Assembly (NCBI RefSeq): GCF_030818695.1
Contig: NZ_JAUTAR010000001.1
Span: 2,846,501-2,910,500 of the forward strand
Reading direction: 5' to 3'
DNA from: Chryseobacterium sp. SORGH_AS_0447
GTDB lineage: Bacteria > Bacteroidota > Bacteroidia > Flavobacteriales > Weeksellaceae
Length of the DNA: 64,000 nt
The notes beneath the pieces are model-generated. The model saw only the letters and a program-made list of their open reading frames with translations. It did not search any database and had not been told where the DNA came from. A program made the translations under genes and the position numbers. Of the stretch, positions 16,437 through 24,096 are shown in pieces (the stretch's first letter is position 1; each line of letters opens with the position of its first letter).

Positions 16437-17507
16437 TTATACTGTTTCCAATACGTGGTCTACTTTCACTCTCCATCCGAAAGGATCTTCTGCCAGATTG
16501 GTCTGAAGGTCAACCAGATCATTTTTAAGGAGAACTGCGAAACTTTCTTCGTCCGATAATCTCGGTAATTCCAGTTTCTCACCATTGTATCCTAAAGCCT
16601 GGAAAACGGTAGTTACCACTGCGGTTCCAACGCCCCAAACTTCTTTAAGGGTTCCGTTTTTCTGAGCTTCAATAACGTCTTTTACTTTAATCGGCTCTAC
16701 CTTCACTTCGATGCCTCTCTTATTAGCAAGCTGGATAAAGCTGTCTCTCGTAACCCCATCAAGGATTTTTTCAGAGGTTGGCGGAGTGTAAATCGTGTCA
16801 TTGATTCTTACAAAAACATTCATGGTTCCGCTCTCTTCAAAATATTCGTGGGTAGCATCATCCGTCCAGATAATCTGCTCATATCCTTCTTCGATCGCCA
16901 GCTGGGTCGGGTAAAAAGAAGCCGCGTAGTTTCCTGCTGCTTTAGCCGAACCTACTCCACCGCTTGCCGCTCTGGAATAATGATCCGAGATTTTTACGGA
17001 AACAGGTTCTGTATAATACATTTTAGCAGGTGTTGCTACGATGGCAAACATATATTTATTGGATACCCTTGCTTTCAATGCTTCTTCCGTTGCAAAGATC
17101 AGCGGTCTGATATATAACGACATTCCTTCTCCGTAAGGGATCCAGTCTCTGTCTGCATCTACCAATGCTTTCAGCCCGTCCAGGAACATTTCTTCCGTTA
17201 CTTCAGGCATCGCAAGACGTTTCGCCGATTTGTTGATACGTTCAAAATTCTTTTCAGGCCTGAAAAGGAAAACCTGTCCGTCTTTGTCTTTATAGGCTTT
17301 CATACCTTCAAAACAAGCCTGTCCGTAGTTTACCCCCATCATCGCAGGAGTAAATTGTAAAGGACCATAAGGAACCAATTTTACATCACCCCACTTCCCG
17401 TCTTCGTACTCACAGATGATCATATGATCGATGAATGTGTTTCCGAATGAAAAGTTGTTAGGGTCGAATGTAGAAATTCGGGAGTTTTCAGTTTTTTGAA
17501 TTATCAT
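16437..17507 (-). CDS. ilvE: Branched-chain amino acid aminotransferase
   Basis: 356 residues, cytosolic PLP enzyme of fold type IV that transfers amino groups between Leu/Ile/Val and 2-oxoglutarate. The PLP Lys lies in GVGSAKAAGNYAASF. Other family marks are GVNYGQACFEGMKAY near the N-terminus, YIRPLIFATE, and FEESGTMNVFVRI followed by TPPTSEKILDGVTRDS. Length and motifs match the large (class II) BCAT group. The gene is transcribed alone from a divergent region shared with mnmD; a TAnnTTTG-type box lies at 17533-17540 on the minus strand, and a terminator follows the stop. Confidence 0.94.
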   Translation of the reverse strand: MIIQKTENSRISTFDPNNFSFGNTFIDHMIICEYEDGKWGDVKLVPYGPLQFTPAMMGVNYGQACFEGMKAYKDKDGQVFLFRPEKNFERINKSAKRLAMPEVTEEMFLDGLKALVDADRDWIPYGEGMSLYIRPLIFATEEALKARVSNKYMFAIVATPAKMYYTEPVSVKISDHYSRAASGGVGSAKAAGNYAASFYPTQLAIEEGYEQIIWTDDATHEYFEESGTMNVFVRINDTIYTPPTSEKILDGVTRDSFIQLANKRGIEVKVEPIKVKDVIEAQKNGTLKEVWGVGTAVVTTVFQALGYNGEKLELPRLSDEESFAVLLKNDLVDLQTNLAEDPFGWRVKVDHVLETV

Positions 17508-17532
17508 TTCTAAAATTTTTTATGAGGTTCTA

Positions 17533-17579
17533 CAAATTTAATATAATTTTCTAAATATAAAAATTTTAGAGTAAATTTG
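17533..17579. promoter_or_regulatory. Divergent ilvE / mnmD promoter boxes
   Basis: CAAATTTA at 17533-17540 is the minus-strand -7 box for ilvE; TAAATTTG at 17572-17579 is the plus-strand box for mnmD. No clear -33 TTG is visible for either. The mnmD box predicts a transcript start near 17586, only a few bases before its TTG start codon. Confidence 0.5.
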
Positions 17580-17591
17580 TAAAAAAATAGC

Positions 17592-18266
17592 TTGAAACGA
17601 GAAATTAAGACTACCAACGACGGCAGCAAGACACTATATATCAACGAATTAAATGAAAACTATCATTCACACCATGGTGCATTACAGGAAGCCGAACACG
17701 TGTTTATTAAAAATGGATTAAATTTAATAAATGATTACGAAATTAATATTTTAGAACTCGGTTTTGGAACAGGTTTGAATGTTTTGGTAACAATTAATGA
17801 ATATTTAAAAACTGACAAAAGTCATATCATCAACTATTTTACTCTTGAAAAGTATCCTATAAATACATCAGAAATTGACGATTTGGCGTATTTTGAGCTT
17901 TTTGATAACCCGGAATTTAAAAATATTTATCAGAAAATTCATCTTGCAGACTGGGAAAAGTCAACCGAAATCATTAATGGTTTCAATCTAAAAAAGATCG
18001 AATGCGACTTTTTCGAGCTGAAAAACATAGACTTACCCAAAATAAACCTCGTGTACTACGATTGCTTTGGGGCAAGGGTTCAGCCGGATCTTTGGGAAAA
18101 ACCTCTCTTTGAAATGGTTTCTGACAAAATGGCGGTTAACGGTTTGTTAACAACCTATTCTTCCAAAGGCAGCGTCCGAAGGATCCTCCAGGAGCTGAAT
18201 TTTCAGGTGGAGAAAAAACAGGGCCCTCCGGGTAAGAGGGAGATGATTAATGCGGTAAAGTTATAG
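17592..18266 (+). CDS. mnmD: tRNA 5-methylaminomethyl-2-thiouridine methyltransferase
   Basis: 224 residues. MnmD transfers a methyl group from SAM to the wobble uridine at tRNA position 34, the last step of mnm5s2U synthesis. It corresponds to the N-terminal half of E. coli MnmC, without the FAD domain. The SAM site is ELGFGTGLNVL (about 58-68); YYDCFGARVQPDLWE and TYSSKGSVRRIL are family motifs, and the C-terminus GPPGKREMINA is typical. The start is a TTG at 17592: the conserved segment MKREIKTTNDGSKTLY begins there and no ATG precedes it. The promoter box suggests a nearly leaderless mRNA. Confidence 0.9.
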   Translation: MKREIKTTNDGSKTLYINELNENYHSHHGALQEAEHVFIKNGLNLINDYEINILELGFGTGLNVLVTINEYLKTDKSHIINYFTLEKYPINTSEIDDLAYFELFDNPEFKNIYQKIHLADWEKSTEIINGFNLKKIECDFFELKNIDLPKINLVYYDCFGARVQPDLWEKPLFEMVSDKMAVNGLLTTYSSKGSVRRILQELNFQVEKKQGPPGKREMINAVKL

Positions 18267-18731
18267 AATGGAGGCTGGATGATGGAAGCCGGAAGTATAC
18301 GGCTGTCTGCTTATCATCTGAGATTTATATATTCAAATGTTTACTGGTAAATAAAAGAAGATCATCAGGCATATCCTAAAGTACATAGTTTACTTTCAAA
18401 GCAAATACTATATTAATAATCCTCGTTTATTCATTTAAAATCTCTGTGAGTAGCAAATTAATAGATAAAAATACCATCAATAGAAATGGGCTTTAGCCCA
18501 TTTAATACAGATTTAATATTAGATTGGCTTTAACCGAAAGTTATTAGAGACTTCAGTTAAAGCCAGTTTTCGATAGCAATCATCAAAAATAGACTTTCCC
18601 GCTCAATATAAAATTTTTGATCAATATCATGATGCCTTTACTATCGTCACAGCAGAACCTTCAACTTCCTCCCATCCCCATTTCGCCCGTTTCATCTAAA
18701 ATTCCTACATTAGCCCTACAAATTATTAGAT
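18267..18731. other. Intergenic region with repeat-like palindromes
   Basis: It holds a GGCTGGATGATGGAAGCCGG repeat word at about 18273-18292, directly after mnmD. A perfect 20-base palindrome built on GGGCTTTAGCCC lies at 18484-18503, and a stem TGGCTTTAAC/GTTAAAGCCA at 18525-18565. No open frame of interest was found. The rest is AT-rich with nothing recognised. Confidence 0.6.
18484..18565. repeat. Pair of GGCTTTA-type hairpins
   Basis: Palindrome at 18484-18503 (AAATGGGCT/AGCCCATTT), then a 10-base stem (18525-18534 with 18556-18565). Both arms share the core GGCTTTAxCC, as in a REP-like intergenic repeat. No T-tract follows, so it is not a simple terminator. Confidence 0.55.
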
Positions 18732-19148
18732 ATGATAGACAAGATCAACATCAGGGTATATGCCTGTGCGGTGAAGGATAAAAAAGTATTGACTTTGTTT
18801 GAAGAATATGCCGGTGAACCTTTGATGAAGTTTCCGGGCGGCGGACTGGAATTTGGCGAAGGATTAATAGAATGCCTGCATCGTGAATTCGATGAAGAGC
18901 TGAATGTAAAAATAGAAATCGTAGAACATTTTTATACGCAGGAAGGTTTTCTGGTATCGCGCTTCAGGGAAAACGAACAGCTGCTGACCATTTATTATAT
19001 CGTTAATATCATCAATGAACAGGATTTCCTAATCCTCGATCCGTGTATCGAAAGAACGGAATGGGTGGATATTGACAGACCAGACAATCCGTTCCCGCTA
19101 CCGGTAGATCAAATTGTTTTCGATAAGTTAAAAGAAAAATTCCTGTAA
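18732..19148 (+). CDS. NUDIX hydrolase
   Basis: 138 residues, cytosolic. The Nudix box is seen as GGLEFGEGLIECLH followed by REFDEELNV, giving G-x5-E-x7-REFDEE with the final conserved Gly replaced by Asn. Nudix enzymes hydrolyse nucleoside diphosphates linked to another group with Mg2+ held by the RE..EE acids; the substrate here cannot be told. It is monocistronic and ends inside a bidirectional terminator shared with the converging DUF4294 gene. Confidence 0.88.
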   Translation: MIDKINIRVYACAVKDKKVLTLFEEYAGEPLMKFPGGGLEFGEGLIECLHREFDEELNVKIEIVEHFYTQEGFLVSRFRENEQLLTIYYIVNIINEQDFLILDPCIERTEWVDIDRPDNPFPLPVDQIVFDKLKEKFL

Positions 19149-19173
19149 GTACTTACAGGAATTTTTATATTTT
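19137..19173. terminator. Bidirectional terminator between NUDIX and DUF4294 genes
   Basis: ATTCCTGTAA-GTAC stem with its complement at 19139-19162, A-rich before and T-rich after. It includes the NUDIX stop codon. Confidence 0.78.
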
Positions 19174-19179
19174 TATTAT

Positions 19180-19884
19180 CTATCTTGATACTCTAAAGGT
19201 ATTGGCCCCCGGATAAGGCTGAAGGTAGCCGGAATTCCAGTTAGACTGAAGCAGTGATTCCAAATATTCATCGGTACGGTTGCGATGCGGATCATATTGG
19301 TCTTTTAAATCGATATCAGCCATTTTACCTTTCACATTCCACCAGAATGCACTCCACCCTCCTCTTAATTCTTTAATGATTTCGTAAACATTCTTCCCGG
19401 TTGCCCTGTTCATTAATTTGGCAAATACCTGTCCTTCGGTTGTCGTCAGATCCCTCAGTTGCTTTTCATATTGGTCTGCCAGGATATTTTGTCGGTCTCG
19501 GATGTATTTTCTTTTGGATTTATCATCCAAATTGTTCATTTCACCCTGGATATCGCGGTATTGCTGCAAAGCGGTTAAAAACAGCGGATATACCCGGTAA
19601 AGCTTTTTATTGAGGAAGTAATAGTAGTTTCTGTCCAGCTGGTTATTGAATCTCGGTTTGTTGAGCAAAACCAACTCATCCATTACCACTACTGTCTCCC
19701 CGTTGATTTCATAAATCTTTGCCTTTTGCCGCTCATCATAAAAATATTTATTTCCGAATTCGTCTGTTTTCAACAATTCCTGAGGATACTGGCTTAACGG
19801 TTTTGCAATGACAGAATCTTTCTGACCGAAAATGCTTACCCCAAAAAAGAAAAGGAAAAGACAAATAATCTTACTAAATTTCAT
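19180..19884 (-). CDS. DUF4294 family secreted protein
   Basis: 234 residues from the ATG at 19884, which directly precedes a standard signal peptide (MKFSKIICLFLFFFGVSIFG); an upstream in-frame ATG adds 12 residues and is less likely. The DUF4294 core is seen in VVVMDELVLL, LDRNYYYFLNKKLYRVYPLF and the Trp-rich ELRGGWSAFWWNVKGKMADIDLK. The family is confined largely to Bacteroidota and its function is unknown; export to the periplasm is predicted. It is divergent from the M42 peptidase gene with about 50 bases between starts, a common neighbourhood in flavobacteria. Confidence 0.85.
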   Translation of the reverse strand: MKFSKIICLFLFFFGVSIFGQKDSVIAKPLSQYPQELLKTDEFGNKYFYDERQKAKIYEINGETVVVMDELVLLNKPRFNNQLDRNYYYFLNKKLYRVYPLFLTALQQYRDIQGEMNNLDDKSKRKYIRDRQNILADQYEKQLRDLTTTEGQVFAKLMNRATGKNVYEIIKELRGGWSAFWWNVKGKMADIDLKDQYDPHRNRTDEYLESLLQSNWNSGYLQPYPGANTFRVSR

Positions 19885-19935
19885 TATTTTTACACTTATT
19901 AGAACAAAAATTGAACGCAAAAATCATTCCTTTTT

Positions 19936-21009
19936 ATGAAATTTGAAAAGAAATCTTTGAAATTTTTAGAGAAATATTTAAACACTTCATCACCAACTGG
20001 ATACGAACATGAAGGGCAGAAAATCTGGATGGATTATATCCGCCCTTACGTTGATAAAGTGGAAGTGGACCACTACGGTACCTGCTACGGAATCATTAAT
20101 CCTAAAGCGGAATTCAAAGTGGTTATCGAAGCACATGCAGATGAGATTTCATGGTATGTAAATTATATTACGGATGACGGCCTGATCTACGTGATCCGGA
20201 ACGGAGGTTCAGACCAGACGATCGCCCCTTCCAAAGTCGTTCATATTCATGGTGAAAAAGGAATTGTAAAAGGCGTTTTCGGATGGCCGGCAATCCATAC
20301 GAGAACCAACCAGAATGAGCCGACCCCGAAAATTGAAAATATCTTCATCGACTGCGGGGCTACCTCTAAACAGGAGGTGGAAGATATGGGAATTTATGTA
20401 GGCTGCATGATTACCTATCCTGATGAATTTTTTGAGATGAACGACCGTTACTTTGTCTGCCGGGCATTGGATAACCGAATCGGAGGATTTATGATTGCAG
20501 AAGTGGCAAGGCTTTTAAAGGAAAATAAAAAAACAATCCCGTTCGGTCTTTACATCACCAATTCCGTACAAGAAGAAGTCGGATTGTATGGTGCGGATAT
20601 GATCGCCGATACCATAAAACCGAACATTGCAATTGTTACCGATGTTACACATGACACCACTACCCCGATGATCGAGAAGAAAAAAGAAGGCGACCAGAAA
20701 TGCGGAGCAGGACCGGTGGTTTTCTTCGCTCCAAGTGTGCACCACACCATCCGTGAACTGATTATCCAGACCGCAAAATCGAAGAACATTCCGTTCCAGC
20801 GGGCAGCAGCCAGCCGGGCTACAGGAACCGATACGGATGCTTTCGCCCATTCAAATGGCGGTGTACCGAGTGCGCTGATTTCTTTACCTTTGCGGTATAT
20901 GCACACCACGGTGGAAATGGTTGCCAAGGAAGATGTACGCAATGTGATCCAACTTATTTATGAAACGGTTCTGGAGATCAAACCGGAAATGAAGCTGAAA
21001 TACCACTAA
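19936..21009 (+). CDS. M42 family aminopeptidase
   Basis: 357 residues without a signal peptide, so cytosolic. The M42 metal site is complete: His in IEAHADEI, Asp in RALDNRIGG, catalytic and ligand Glu in SVQEEVGLYGA, Asp in AIVTDVTHD and His in LRYMHTTVE. The family forms large tetrahedral complexes that trim peptides; some members were misannotated as endoglucanases. Length is typical. Gene-proximal upstream bases are shared with the divergent DUF4294 gene. Specificity cannot be predicted. Confidence 0.93.
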   Translation: MKFEKKSLKFLEKYLNTSSPTGYEHEGQKIWMDYIRPYVDKVEVDHYGTCYGIINPKAEFKVVIEAHADEISWYVNYITDDGLIYVIRNGGSDQTIAPSKVVHIHGEKGIVKGVFGWPAIHTRTNQNEPTPKIENIFIDCGATSKQEVEDMGIYVGCMITYPDEFFEMNDRYFVCRALDNRIGGFMIAEVARLLKENKKTIPFGLYITNSVQEEVGLYGADMIADTIKPNIAIVTDVTHDTTTPMIEKKKEGDQKCGAGPVVFFAPSVHHTIRELIIQTAKSKNIPFQRAAASRATGTDTDAFAHSNGGVPSALISLPLRYMHTTVEMVAKEDVRNVIQLIYETVLEIKPEMKLKYH

Positions 21010-21117
21010 GAATATAATTGATAATTAATGATTGATGATTGATAAAATGATGGATGGTATGGATGTGTGGAATATCGATCTTTTATATTTAATTTAAAAT
21101 AAACGATAAAAATAAAA

Positions 21118-21768
21118 ATGAAAACGAAGCTTATTGCTCCTTCTCTTTTGGCGGCAGATTTTGGGAACCTGCAGCGTGATATTGAGATGCTGAACCATTC
21201 CCAGGCCGACTGGATCCACGTGGATGTAATGGACGGAAGATTTGTTCCGAATATTTCATTCGGCTTTCCGATGATGAAAACCGTTCAGCAGCACGCTAAG
21301 AAATTTGTAGATGTCCACCTGATGATTGTTGAACCTGAAAAATATGTTGAAGAATTTATCAACCAGGGCGCAGATCTGGTTTCGGTACATTACGAAGCCT
21401 GTACCCATCTTCATCGTACGATTCACCATATTCAGAACCTCGGAGCAAAGGCAGGAGTGGTTTTGAACCCTTCCACTCCGGTTCTTATGCTGGAAGATAT
21501 TATTGCAGATGTAGATCTCGTTCTTTTAATGAGCGTTAATCCGGGATTCGGCGGTCAGAAATTCATTGAAAATACGTACAAAAAGATTGCGGAAACCAAA
21601 GATCTGATCCTGACCAATAATTCTACAGCCCTGATTGAAGTGGACGGCGGCGTGAATATCGACAATGCAGCCAAGCTATTTGAAGCCGGAGCTGATGTAT
21701 TGGTAGCTGGTAATGCCGTGTTTTCAGCAGAAAGTCCGGAACGTACTATTGAATTGATGAAGATTTAA
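21118..21768 (+). CDS. rpe: Ribulose-phosphate 3-epimerase
   Basis: 216 residues, TIM-barrel metalloenzyme interconverting ribulose 5-phosphate and xylulose 5-phosphate in the pentose phosphate pathway. Signature segments are all visible: IAPSLLAADFGNL at the start, WIHVDVMDGRFVPNISFG with metal-binding His and Asp, VHLMIVEPE, LMSVNPGFGGQKF and the phosphate-binding EVDGGVN. Length is standard. A perfect hairpin terminator follows 28 bases after the stop. Confidence 0.96.
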   Translation: MKTKLIAPSLLAADFGNLQRDIEMLNHSQADWIHVDVMDGRFVPNISFGFPMMKTVQQHAKKFVDVHLMIVEPEKYVEEFINQGADLVSVHYEACTHLHRTIHHIQNLGAKAGVVLNPSTPVLMLEDIIADVDLVLLMSVNPGFGGQKFIENTYKKIAETKDLILTNNSTALIEVDGGVNIDNAAKLFEAGADVLVAGNAVFSAESPERTIELMKI

Positions 21769-21796
21769 AATTATTCTGGAAATAATTCTATACAAA

Positions 21797-21825
21797 AAGG
21801 CAGTTCGGAGAGAACTGCCTTCTTC
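21797..21825 (+). terminator. Rho-independent terminator after rpe
   Basis: AAGGCAGTTC and GAACTGCCTT with a 5-base loop, then CTTCTTTG. Confidence 0.8.
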
Positions 21826-21833
21826 TTTGTGAA

Positions 21834-21862
21834 AATTTGAGCCTATAATGGTTATTAGTTTT
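21834..21862 (+). repeat. Degenerate copy of the 40-base micro-unit repeat
   Basis: AATTTGAG (21834-21841), 6 bases, then ATGGTTATTAGTTTT (21848-21862). Both blocks occur in the same order in the identical copies at 22702 and 59827, where 5 bases separate them. The short frame is not kept here, and a weak AT-rich hairpin follows. The remaining DNA to 22096 holds nothing recognised. Confidence 0.45.
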
Positions 21863-22096
21863 AGAAAACTTTAATGCTTAAATTTTCCTTTTGTTCTAAT
21901 GCTGATGTAAAGATGAGAATTAATCCGCAGAAACATATCCGTATAAATACTGAAAATGAATTTACGTATTTCTACGTAGTACCACATTTAAATAAAATCT
22001 TTAACTTAAAGCTCTTATTCAACAAGCGGGGATAAACAACTGTAATACAGGGAATATTTGTATACATATAAAATTAATCCATCATATAAAAACAAA

Positions 22097-22128
22097 AAAT
22101 CCGGAGAATAATTCTCCGGATTTTTTTA
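22097..22128. terminator. Terminator after ndk, usable in both directions
   Basis: AAATCCGGAGAAT and ATTCTCCGGATTT stem with A and T runs on either side. Confidence 0.85.
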
Positions 22129-22145
22129 TGCGTAAGTAAATCTTC

Positions 22146-22562
22146 TTAGAAAATTTCTCTTCCTGAAAAATGGAATTGTGCTTCGATAAGCGCGTTCTCA
22201 TCAGAATCTGAACCGTGAACGGCATTTTCTCCGATGCTTCTTGCAAACATTTTTCTGATGGTACCTTCTGCAGCTTCCGCAGGGTTGGTAGAACCGATCA
22301 ATGTTCTGAAATCTTCAACTGCATTTTCTTTTTCAAGAACTGCCGCTACGATTGGTCCTGAACTCATGAAATCAACCAATTCTCCGTAGAATGGTCTTTC
22401 AGCGTGTACTTCATAGAATTTTTTTGCATCAGCTACCGTAAGCTGGGTAAGCTTTAATGCTTTAATTTTAAAACCTCCTTCTGCGATTTTACCTAATATA
22501 GCACCGATATGTCCGTCCGCAACTGCATCAGGCTTAATCATAGTGAATGTAATGTTAGACAT
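22146..22562 (-). CDS. ndk: Nucleoside diphosphate kinase
   Basis: 138 residues. Transfers the gamma phosphate of ATP to nucleoside diphosphates through a phospho-histidine; cytosolic. The catalytic His116 lies in [12 protein letters not shown]; the N-terminal [11 protein letters not shown] and [13 protein letters not shown] are family motifs, and the C-terminus ends in FSGREIF. Length is standard. Transcribed alone; a CAAAAATA box at 22586-22593 is a possible minus-strand -7 element, and a strong terminator follows. Confidence 0.97.
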   Translation of the reverse strand: MSNITFTMIKPDAVADGHIGAILGKIAEGGFKIKALKLTQLTVADAKKFYEVHAERPFYGELVDFMSSGPIVAAVLEKENAVEDFRTLIGSTNPAEAAEGTIRKMFARSIGENAVHGSDSDENALIEAQFHFSGREIF

Positions 22563-22645
22563 AAATGTATATTTTTTTAATGGCGCAAAAATACAAAAAA
22601 ATCCTGTCTTTTTAATTTTAAAAATTTTTTAACATAAATATAACA

Positions 22646-22674
22646 TTTGTTAAGAAATTACGAACGAATCTTTG
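22646..22674 (+). promoter_or_regulatory. Probable promoter of the 22.7-kb micro-unit
   Basis: TTTG at 22646-22649 and AATCTTTG at 22667-22674, 17 bases apart, close to the Bacteroidota -33/-7 pattern (first base of the -7 box differs). It predicts a transcript start near 22681, 26 bases before the nine-codon frame. Confidence 0.45.
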
Positions 22675-22680
22675 GCACAG

Positions 22681-22760
22681 AAATTGTTACTACTATTACG
22701 ATTCTCATGTTTAATTTGAGTTTTCATGGTTATTAGTTTTTACCCAGCTTCGGCTGGGTT
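22681..22760 (+). ncRNA. Small terminated transcript with nine-codon frame, copy 1
   Basis: The 40 bases at 22702-22741 are identical to 59827-59866. They contain ATG (22707) to TAG (22734-22736), encoding M-F-N-L-S-F-H-G-Y. A terminator follows at once: CCCAGC-TTCG-GCTGGG and TTTTTT, then ATTGC, which is also shared by copy 2. The neighbours (ndk and rsgA) are both on the other strand, so this is not a leader of an adjacent gene. Whether it acts as RNA, as a micropeptide or both is unknown; no named RNA family was recognised. Confidence 0.5.
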
Positions 22761-23030
22761 TTTTATTGCGCAAAATCCCCAAATTTACCACCTAACCTTA
22801 AGATTTCGAAATAATTAAACAGCAGTTTAACAAATTCAGCTATATTATTTCACATTTAAAGAAGATAGAAAACGGAAAATGGTGAACTTAATAAATAATG
22901 ATATGAAAGAGACAGAAAGTAGGATAATATCGATATTATCAGAAAATATAGAGTGATATCTTGCCTGGATATCTAATTCTGTAAAAAAGATGTTCCATCA
23001 GTGACAGAACTTTCAATAATAAAGTATAGA

Positions 23031-23957
23031 TTATTTCTGAGAAGCCTCTTCCGCTTCTTCCATTAGTTTGATGTAAGTAGCATATCGGGAATGCTGTATT
23101 TCTCCCGTTTCCAGCCCTTCGATAACCGCGCATTTCGGCTCATTGATATGAAGGCAATTGTGGTATTTGCATTCTTCCCTTTTCTTAAATATTTCCGGGA
23201 AATAATGCTGCACTTCTTCTTTCTCGATATCGATCATAGCAAACTCACGTACCCCGGGGGTATCGATAACGTTGCCGCCAAAATCCCAAAAGTGCATCTG
23301 TGCAAAAGTAGTGGTATGTTTTCCTTTTAAATGCGTGTCGGAAATTTCTGAAGTTTTTAAGTTAAGTCCGGGCTGTAATGCATTGACCAAAGTAGATTTT
23401 CCGCAGCCGGAATGTCCGAAAAACACAGAGGTTTTATCCTGGAGAAGTGCTTTCAGCTGATCGAGATGCAATCCTGAATAAGAAGAAATTTCCAGAGAAC
23501 CGTATCCGATTTCATTATAGAGAAACTCCATATCCTTTACGATTTCTATTTCCTCTTCATCCAGAACATCCATTTTATTGAAAAGAATCAGGGGAGAAAT
23601 ATTGTAGGCTTCGCAGCACGCCAGAAACCGGTCTAGAAAGCCAAGAGAGGTCTCGGGATGCTTCAGAGTAAAGATGAAGCACGCGAGATCAATATTAGAA
23701 GCAATAATGTGCGCTTCTTTTGAAAGGTTAACGGATTTTCTGATGAGGTAATTCGTGCGCGGTTCTATCTTCGTGATCCATGCAATATCGTCTTGCTCCA
23801 GCTGAAATTCCACAAAATCCCCTACAGCAAGCGGATTGGTAAGCCGGGTTTTAATCAGTTTAAATTTCCCGCGGATTCTCGCCTCGAAAATTTTTCCGGT
23901 TTCCATTTCCAAAACCTGATACCAGCTTCCTGTAGATTTAATGATTTTTCCTTTCAT
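23031..23957 (-). CDS. rsgA: Ribosome small-subunit-dependent GTPase A
   Basis: 308 residues, a circularly permuted GTPase that assists late maturation of the 30S subunit. An N-terminal OB-fold (about 1-70) precedes the G domain in the permuted order: LFNKMD (G4) comes before the P-loop FFGHSGCGKSTLVNAL and DTPGVREF (G3). The C-terminal zinc site C-x4-C-x-H-x5-C is read in CKYHNCLHINEPKC. Length is normal. A CAAATATA box at 23972-23979 could be its -7 element. Confidence 0.96.
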   Translation of the reverse strand: MKGKIIKSTGSWYQVLEMETGKIFEARIRGKFKLIKTRLTNPLAVGDFVEFQLEQDDIAWITKIEPRTNYLIRKSVNLSKEAHIIASNIDLACFIFTLKHPETSLGFLDRFLACCEAYNISPLILFNKMDVLDEEEIEIVKDMEFLYNEIGYGSLEISSYSGLHLDQLKALLQDKTSVFFGHSGCGKSTLVNALQPGLNLKTSEISDTHLKGKHTTTFAQMHFWDFGGNVIDTPGVREFAMIDIEKEEVQHYFPEIFKKREECKYHNCLHINEPKCAVIEGLETGEIQHSRYATYIKLMEEAEEASQK

Positions 23958-24096
23958 ATTCTAAGATGATGCAAATATAAGGAATTCGGTTCAGGTTTGG
24001 GAGTAAGAGTGTCTGAGAGTTGGAGAATATTCATTTTGTGTATACTTTTAAAGTATTTAATCTGATATTCCCGAACTCTCCTACCCTCAAACCTTT

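Noticed and set aside
22681..22760. Reading the micro-unit as a leader-peptide attenuator for a downstream gene
   Set aside because: After copy 1 the next plus-strand gene is more than 7 kb away, and after copy 2 it is 150 bases past a complete terminator, so no common regulated gene exists.
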